DNA of 64,000 nt. Origin: Tricholoma matsutake. Its lineage: Eukaryota > Basidiomycota > Agaricomycetes > Agaricales > Tricholomataceae. This document shows, in pieces, positions 57,205-64,000 of this stretch (position 1 is its first letter; every line of letters begins with the position of its first letter). The notes under the pieces are model-generated. The model saw only the letters and a program-made list of their open reading frames with translations. It was not told the DNA's origin and did not search any database. The position numbers were made by a program, and so were the translations under genes. The stretch is from the NCBI GenBank assembly GCA_026075535.2, contig AP026540.1:9052001-9116000 (forward strand), in the 5' to 3' direction.

Positions 57205-60200
57205 ATCGTACGCCCTCACTGCCTGTCCATAACCGCTTTGAAGTCTTGTCAGTTGAATCCCTGGAGAATGAATCCATTTCTGTGACCGCTCCCCTCTCTG
57301 ACCCTTCAAAGTTGGCTAAAGACGTACCTGCTCTCCCCATCTCTCCTTCTACTCCACGTCCCAAAATTAAATCATGGGAGCGTAAACTACCACGCAAGTA
57401 TATTGTGGCATCCACTCCCTCTGCACATTCCTTAAACCTAGCCATCGAACTGCAGACGACCGACACTGGACAGATACTCGGTGTTTCTGCACTCCTGGAC
57501 TCTGGTGCGACTGGTCTCTTCATCGATTCCCATCTGGTACAACAACATCATCTAAATACTCGCTCACTCTCACGTCCGATACCTGTATATAACGTGGATG
57601 GATCCCCAAATGAAGCTGGTGCCATCCGAGAGGTTGCAGACCTGGTTCTCCATTACAAAGATCATAGTGAGCGTGCCCTTTTTGCTGTCACTCAATTAGG
57701 AAAGCAAAAGGCGATTTTGGGATATCCATGGCTTCGAGACCATAACCCAGAGGTCGACTGGCACACCGGGGAGGTTACCATGAGCCGATGTCCATCCCAC
57801 TGTCGGACGTGTTTCACAGAAGCCAGGCAAGAACGTCGTGGACAGAAGGCGGCAATACGACGAACTCAGAAGTGTTGTGCTGGACCCCTGCCTATACCTG
57901 AAGTGGAATTGGAAGGGGTTCCTGATCTAATGCCGGACTCGGATGATGATGATGAGGACCCAGAGGAAGTGGAGGAGGGTGATCGGATCTTCTACACTGC
58001 GATTCGCTCGTCGCATGAGGTGTGTGCCACATCGAACATATCCCAACGCCTCGCCGAGGCCTTCCACAAAAACAACGCTGCTAAATCCTCTACTAACTCC
58101 TTACTCCCTCATCTCCGTGAGTTTGAAGACGTGTTCTCCAAGGAGTCATTCGACTCTCTTCCTGCGCGTAAGCCATGGGATCACGCGATCGAACTCACCC
58201 CCGGCGCAACCCCTTCATCCTGCAAGGTCTATCCTCTCTCTCCGGAGGAACAACGGCAGCTTGACCAGTTCATCGACGAGCACCTGGCCTCTGGACGTAT
58301 TCGACCATCAAAGTCACCCATGGCCTCTCCCTTTTTCTTTGTCAAGAAGAAGGATGGCTCACTTCGACCAGTTCAAGACTACAGAAGACTCAACAACATC
58401 ACGGTCAAAAATCGCTACCCACTACCCCTCATCTCTGAACTCGTAAACCAGCTCCGTGGAGCCCGATACTTCACCAAGCTCGATGTCCGTTGGGGCTATA
58501 ATAATGTGAGGATAAAGGAGGGAGATGAGTGGAAGGCAGCCTTTCGTACCAACCGTGGTCTTTTTGAACCGCTTGTCATGTTCTTTGGCCTTACTAATAG
58601 CCCTGCGACCTTTCAGACCATGATGAACGACATCTTCCATGACCTCATCCTCGAAGGCGTTGTCTGCATCTATCTCGACGACATCCTCATCTTCACTCGC
58701 ACGGTTGAAGAGCACCGTCGCATCACGCGCCTCGTCCTAGAGCGACTTCGACGGTACAAACTCTACCTTCGTCAGGACAAATGCGAGTTCGAAAGGACCA
58801 AGATCGAGTACCTCGGCCTGATTATCTCGGAGGGTCAAGTGGAGATGGATCCTATCAAGGTAAATGGGGTCACAGCTTGGCCTACGCCCACGAACAAGAA
58901 GGAGGTGCAGTCTTTCCTGGGCTTCATCAATTTTTATCGGCGTTTTATCAAGGATTTCTCACATCATGCACGACCGCTGTTCGACTTGACAGGAAAGGAG
59001 GCATGGAGGTGGGATAATGCACAACAGGAGGCGTTCGAAAAGCTTAAGGAGATGGTCACTTCCGCTCCGATCCTTACCTTTGCTGACGATTCGCATCCTT
59101 TTCGTGTAGAAGCTGACAGTTCTGACTTTGCGACGGGCGCTGTGTTGTCTCAGCAGTCTCCGGAGGACCAGAAGTGGCATCCTGTTGCGTTCTACTCCAA
59201 AAGCCTTAGTGCTGTAGAGAGAAACTACGAGATCCATGACAAGGAGATGTTGGCGATAATGCGTGCGCTTGAGGAGTGGCGACACTTCCTCGAGGGTGCC
59301 CAACACAAGGTGGAAATTTGGACGGATCACAAGAACCTCGAGTACTTCATGACGGCCAAGAAATTGAACCGTCGTCAAGCTCGTTGGTCCCTGTATCTAT
59401 CTAGATTCGACTTCTCCTTGCACCACTGTCCGGGTCGCAGCATGGGGAAGACCGATGCCCTATCCCGACGTGCAGACCATGGGGATGGCAGCGGTGACAA
59501 CCAAAACATTGTGCTGTTGCAGCCAGACCTGTTCACCATTCGGGCACTGGAAGGCATCGTACCCCAGGGCGAGGAGCGGGACATTCTACGTGACATTCGT
59601 CGCGCAAACCGTAGCGGTTTACATGAGGATGTTGTCGCCTGAGCTGTTAAAGAACTGAGGAAGGGATCGACCCTTTCCTTACGTGCGGCAGAGTGGGCTG
59701 AAAAGGAGGACTTGTTGTATTTCAGGGATCGCATCTATGTTCCCAATGACCCAGACCTTCGCCGGCGCATCATATCCCAACACCATGACTCACAGATTGC
59801 TGGCCACCCCGGACGCTGGAAGACCTTGGAGCTCACCTCATGGAACTATTGGTGGCCACAAATGTCACGGCTCATTGGTCAGTATTGTCACACTTGTGAC
59901 CTTTGCTTATGCACCAAGGTCCCTCGTCGCAAGCCTATTGGTGAGCTACACCCTCTTCCTGTTCCAGAGAGTCGTTGGGATGTCGTCAGCGTCGACTTTG
60001 TGGTGGAATTGCCAGAGTCAAACGGGTTTGATGCGGTGATGTGCACAGTTGACTCAGTGGGAAAATGTGCTCACTTCATCCCCACTCACACCACTGTCAG
60101 TGCCCTAGGTGCCGCTCGACTCTACCTCCACCACGTGTGGAAGTTACATGGACTTCCTGGTGCCTTCCTCTCGGATCGTGGCCCTCAGTTCATGGCAGAG

Positions 60201-61103
60201 TTCACTCGTGAGCTGTACCGACTCCTGGGGATCAAACTCCTCGCTTCAACTGCTTATCACCCACAAACTGATGGCCAGACGGAGCGAGTCAACCAGGAAC
60301 TGGAGCAGTACATCCGCCTCTTTGTCAATGAATGCCAGGACGATTGGGATGATCTCCTTCCTTTGGCCGAGTTCGGATACAACAACCATGTCCATGCTTC
60401 CACTCAACAGACCCCTTTCCTCTTAGACACTGGATGACATCCACGCATGGGATTTGAACCTCGCCAAACTCCCTCACACATCGAGACAGTGAATGAGTTC
60501 ACAGAACGCATGAGGGATAGCTTGGAGGAGGCAAGGGCAGCCTTAGCAAAGGCGAAGGACAACATGGCGCGATTTTACAACCAGCGCCACTCCCCAACCC
60601 CTCAGTACAAGGTTGGTGATCGAGTTTATCTTGACTCCAGTGACATCTCCACTACACGTCCATCCAAGAAACTCGCTCATCGCTTCTTGGGACCTTTCCC
60701 CATTGTCAAGTGCGTTGGAACACATGCCTATCGTCTACGCCTCCCAGCCTCCATGTCCAGACTCCATCCCGTCTTCCATGTCGTCAAATTGCTTCCAGCT
60801 CCCCCAGATCCGTTCCCGGGACGCCATTCACACCCACCACCACCACCTACAGTGATCGAGGGAGAACCCCAATATGAAGTCGAGTCAATCTTGGACAGCC
60901 ATTTGCGTCGAGGAAAACTCCAGTATTTGGTACATTGGAAGGGTTATGGGTATGAGGAGAACTCATGGGTCGAAGAGTCTGACGTAAATGCCCCTCGGTT
61001 AATCAAGGAATTCCACCGACGGCACACTGCTGCACCGCGTCGCATTCAAGTCATGGACTTTGGTCGTATACGATTTCGAATGCATCGGGGCGATGCATCT
61101 TAG
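57201..61103 (+). pseudogene. pol of element D: protease, RT, RNase H, integrase, chromodomain
   Basis: The pol frame is -1 relative to gag and overlaps its end by four bases (GTGA at 57201). Protease: LLDSGATGLFID with an intact Asp (about 57497). RT: FVKKKDGSLRPVQDYRRLN, KLDVRWGYNNVRI and the intact CIYLDDILIFT (about 58670). RNase H: VEADSSDFATGAVL, YEIHDKEMLAIMRAL and IWTDHKNLEYF are all intact. Integrase: HHDSQIAGHPGRWKTLEL, CHTCDLCLCTK, SVDFVVELPESNGFD, FLSDRGPQFM, HPQTDGQTERVN. Chromodomain: YEVESILDSHLRRGKLQYLV (about 60870-60960). Breaks are TGA at 59640 and 60435 only. Two single-base changes thus separate it from an open frame. Confidence 0.85.
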
Positions 61104-61114
61104 AGAGGGGGTGA

Positions 61115-61537
61115 TGTAAGGGGACTAAGGGGTGCCCTGTGTGTTTTTCCTATTTTTTATGTTCGTCCCATATTTTTCCCCACCTCATTTCCTTCTATTC
61201 TTCATTTTCTATGATTTTTCCGGATTTTATTACTAATTTTCCCTTGCTATCATGTTTGTATATGTTGACACTTTTATATTTAGAGGTGGAGTACCCCTTC
61301 CGACACATACCCCTTGGTATGATGTCATTCGGTGGCCTTGATCCGCCTATCTCCGCCTTTTTCTATTTTTAGGTTATATTTGATTTTTGTCGTCTTCACA
61401 TATACTGGGCATCAGCAAGGGGATCCTTAGAGTTTTCTCTTCGGATTTCCCTTGCTAGGTGCGCCCCCAATGCCTGTATTATGTAGTATAATTTTAACTT
61501 TGGATTTCCCTTGCTAGAGGCTTAGGTTGCCCTTATA
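61115..61537 (+). repeat. 3' LTR of element D
   Basis: Preceded by the polypurine tract AGAGAGGGGG, and begins TGTAAGGGGAC. Compared with 55496-55919 it has TpG for CpG in GAGGTGGAG, TTCGGTGGCC and AACTTTGGAT. Confidence 0.9.
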
Positions 61538-64000
61538 ACCGTGTTGTCCGCAAGCTCTGATCCCGTGAGCCATTTGTCTTCTTCTTGTCTGTAACTGAGC
61601 CAATGTATGAGGTATTGCATGCCTCTTCCACATTTTCGCCTGTCCATGATTTTCTCCACAAAAAATTCTTTTTGTCCATCTTCTGTGACTACCCCCCCTG
61701 GTCGTGTTAGCTCTCAAGATGGGAATAACTCACCATTGTTTTTATTGTGCCAGAAAACTTCAGAGGTGTGGAACTTTGGATACATTTTTTATGATTCCAG
61801 CAAGTCCAATGTTACCGTAGATTTTGCTGGGTCAATATCTGTAATCACAAACAGGCCATCATAACAAGGCATGAATTTTGCCACCCGTTTTTCTCCCTTT
61901 GCTGTATATTGTTGTCTCCTGTTAGACCTTATCTCTGATATCCAAGTCAGGCTCTTGTCCACATGTCAAATTTGCATATGCCGCTTGTGCTATTTTTGCC
62001 TTGAGCAAGTTGTCTTGTGCTTCTTGGACATCTAAATGGAGTCGCGCGATTAGTTCATTGGCCCTGTCTTCTTCCAGTGTCTCGGTTATGACAGGCATGA
62101 TGAGTGGAGGTACTAGCTGTGGGCTATGGCTCATTCGCATTGAAACAGTGAGAATCCAGTAGATTTGTTCATTGTGTTCATAAGATCGAAACGTACCCGG
62201 GGCAACACGCGTGCCCAACCTTTTTGAGTTCTTGCCACATGATAGTGTAGTGCTTGGTTTATTGTTTTATTTGTCCATTCGAAAGGGCCATCTGTCTGAG
62301 GGTGATAGGCCATAGACATCTTCAGTTTAACCCCTGTTAACTTATGCAAAGCTTTCCAGAATTTGGAAAGGAACAATTTGTCCCTGTCTGTTACGATATA
62401 CATCGGCAGTCCATTTTCACAATACCAGCGATCAAAAAATATACTTGCCAAGTCTTCGGCTGTGATATTTGTATGCATTGGTATTATTTGAATATCCAAG
62501 CCTATATGGTCAGTCATCATTAGAATGCAGTTAAAACCGTCATCTTCTGGCAGTGGGCCCACGAAATCCATGGCTACAGAATCTCCTCATTGATCTGGTA
62601 TGGGCAGTGGATGCAAGGGTCCTGTCAGTTGGGTTGTCCTGCTTTTGTTTCATTGGCATTCAGTGCAGCTCAGTACATATGCTCCTTCCAGATCTTTATG
62701 CATATTAGGCCAGTAGTATGAGTTGCATAGTGATCCATAGGATTTTTCAAATCTGAAATGACCCAACATGTTGTGAGCAAGTTGGAAGAGCATTTCCTGG
62801 ATTGAACCCACTGCAGGGATCACTAAACGATCTCCGATGAACATCAGGTTATCTTTTTCGTGTACATTTGGCATCCCTGGAGCTGCCTCCAGCAATCTTT
62901 TGCACCAGCTGTCGACCTTGTAGCCCGCAACAATCGCATTGTACAACTGTGAGTCATGTGAGATGGACAGGACAGCTGTAATGGCTTGCGTTGTTGCAAT
63001 GTCTGTTTCCGCTAGTGCATGTGCACAACCAAGTGGGCAGTCAGTTGTAACAGGCAGTACTGCATTTACTGACACGGTTTCATCATCAGCACAGAAATTG
63101 TACAGCCTGTGAGCCAATTCGATAGTGGTGGCACTGTCCATGGCGATCATCACAGGTAACCTGGACAGTGCGTCTGCCACGGTGTTGTCCTCACCTTTCA
63201 CATATACAATTTTAGCATTGAATTGAGACATAAACTCCATCCATTGCGCTTGTCGTCATGACAGGTCTGGTTGTGTCTCGAAGTTCTTGAGCGTTCTGTG
63301 GTCAGTAAAAATTGTGAACGCACTTCCCAGAAGGTCTGCACACCATTTCCGTAAGGCATGTATGATTGCGAGCATCTCTTTTTTGTGAACGGGGTAGTTG
63401 AGTTCTGCGCCCTTGAATGTCATAAAGTCAAAGGCTACTGGTCTTGCTGTTTCCCAGCTCTTTCCAAAAGGACAGTACTGCACCTGAGCAATGTTCGCTA
63501 GCATCCATTGTTACAAATATCCATTGATCTGGATCATCGTGGTCAATAGTTGTTAGACAGTCATGACTCACCACGATTGCTTTAATCGCTTCGAATGCAA
63601 ATTGATGTTCCAACATCCAAGGTGGAAAGTTATGGTTAGCTTCTTTTGTTGTTAAAGGTGTCAGTATTGCTGTGTGCATGGCAAGGTTCGGTAGGAATGT
63701 AGCCAAATAGCGGACTAAACCTAAAGACCTTCTAATGTCCATAGCAGAGCATGGACGAGGCCAGGATAGAATTCTGTCAGCCTTTTTGGAATCGGCCTCA
63801 ATACCTTTTTGTGATATGGTATGACCTAGGAAATTAATTTGCGTGCAGTATAGTTTCATTTTCTTGGGATTGCAATAGAGCTGTGCTGCTCTCAGTGCTG
63901 TAAAAATTAACCTGATGTTACGGTGATGCTCCTCGATGCTGTTAGACCAGATTACGATGTTGTCAAGGTAAACGTGGCATATTTTGCCGATGTATTCTCA

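Larger units (their letters stand above)
55491..61542 (+). mobile_element. young Ty3/Gypsy chromodomain retrotransposon (element D)
   Basis: The LTRs are 55496-55919 and 61115-61537, flanked by the exact 5-bp duplication ACCGT (55491-55495 and 61538-61542). By eye the LTRs differ by four substitutions and one single-base indel, so insertion was recent. The element lies inside the chromodomain end of element C. Removing it and one ACCGT rejoins that frame (SELADNTV + LNKWLAGNG). Gag and pol are full length but carry four TGA stops. Confidence 0.9.
55310..64000 (-). pseudogene. Gypsy element C, split by element D (55310-55490 and 61543-64000)
   Basis: Right of element D the minus strand reads, from the window end leftwards: RT with VYLDNIVIW (about 63955; Asn for the second Asp of YLDD), FLGHTISQKGIEADS, RNase H (FVTMDASEHCSGAVL, FTIFTDHRTLKNF), a linker, integrase zinc region (HNMLGHFRFEKSYGSLCNSYYW, CTECQ), integrase core (MDFVGPLPEDDGFN, HPQTDGPFEWTNKTI) and a chromodomain ending WLTGSELADN at 61543. 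The last codons and 3' untranslated part are at 55310-55490. The core has frame breaks. The element runs out of the window, so gag and protease are not seen. Confidence 0.8.

Overview
The window looks like nuclear DNA of a mushroom-forming basidiomycete (Agaricomycetes). Genes carry many short (about 45-70 bp) GT-AG introns. Families typical of that class are present: a KDZ transposase with its Cys-cluster domain, a TET/JBP-like dioxygenase, a DUF6534 membrane protein, chromodomain Ty3/Gypsy elements and a Tad-like LINE. Nearly all of the 64 kb is mobile DNA. No rRNA, tRNA or CRISPR array was recognised.

Positions 0.8-18.6 kb form a gene-rich mobile island. In order it holds: a Zn(II)2Cys6-like gene (+); a large fold-back of 13-bp repeats; a charged nuclear-type gene (-); a PIF/Harbinger transposon (Myb/SANT-like gene + and DDE transposase -); a KDZ transposase gene (+, with signs of decay); a small fold-back built of the same repeats; an uncharacterised six-exon gene (-); and, diverging from it, an apparently intact four-exon 403-aa TET/JBP-like 2-oxoglutarate/Fe(II) dioxygenase (+). 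A TET/JBP gene beside a KDZ transposase is the most interesting association here: a putative 5-methylcytosine oxidase carried by, or hitch-hiking with, a DNA transposon.

Positions 19-46 kb are stacked retroelements. A decayed Copia element (-) is followed by a Gypsy tail, then a 2.9-kb non-autonomous LTR element (25758-28632) with an unusual Thr/Gln-rich protein. Next is a Gypsy gag-protease fragment carrying a LINE and rearranged by one 3.45-kb inversion. An 11-kb Gypsy element (34041-45171) follows, with an extra 3' coding region and an 827-bp hAT-like element in its pol. A LINE tail and a Copia gag fragment close this part.

Positions 47-49.2 kb hold what looks like an ordinary host gene, a DUF6534 multi-pass membrane protein on the minus strand. 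It is split into about 19 exons, several of only 10-18 nt.

Positions 50-64 kb hold three related minus-strand Gypsy elements in tandem, each cut short by the next. The third is interrupted by a young plus-strand chromodomain Gypsy element (55496-61537) with near-identical LTRs and a 5-bp target duplication. Nearly all premature stops checked in these elements are TGA where arginine CGA is expected, and most LTR differences are C-to-T (or G-to-A) at CpG. This suggests decay of methylated CpG, in a genome whose mobile DNA also encodes a TET/JBP-like enzyme.
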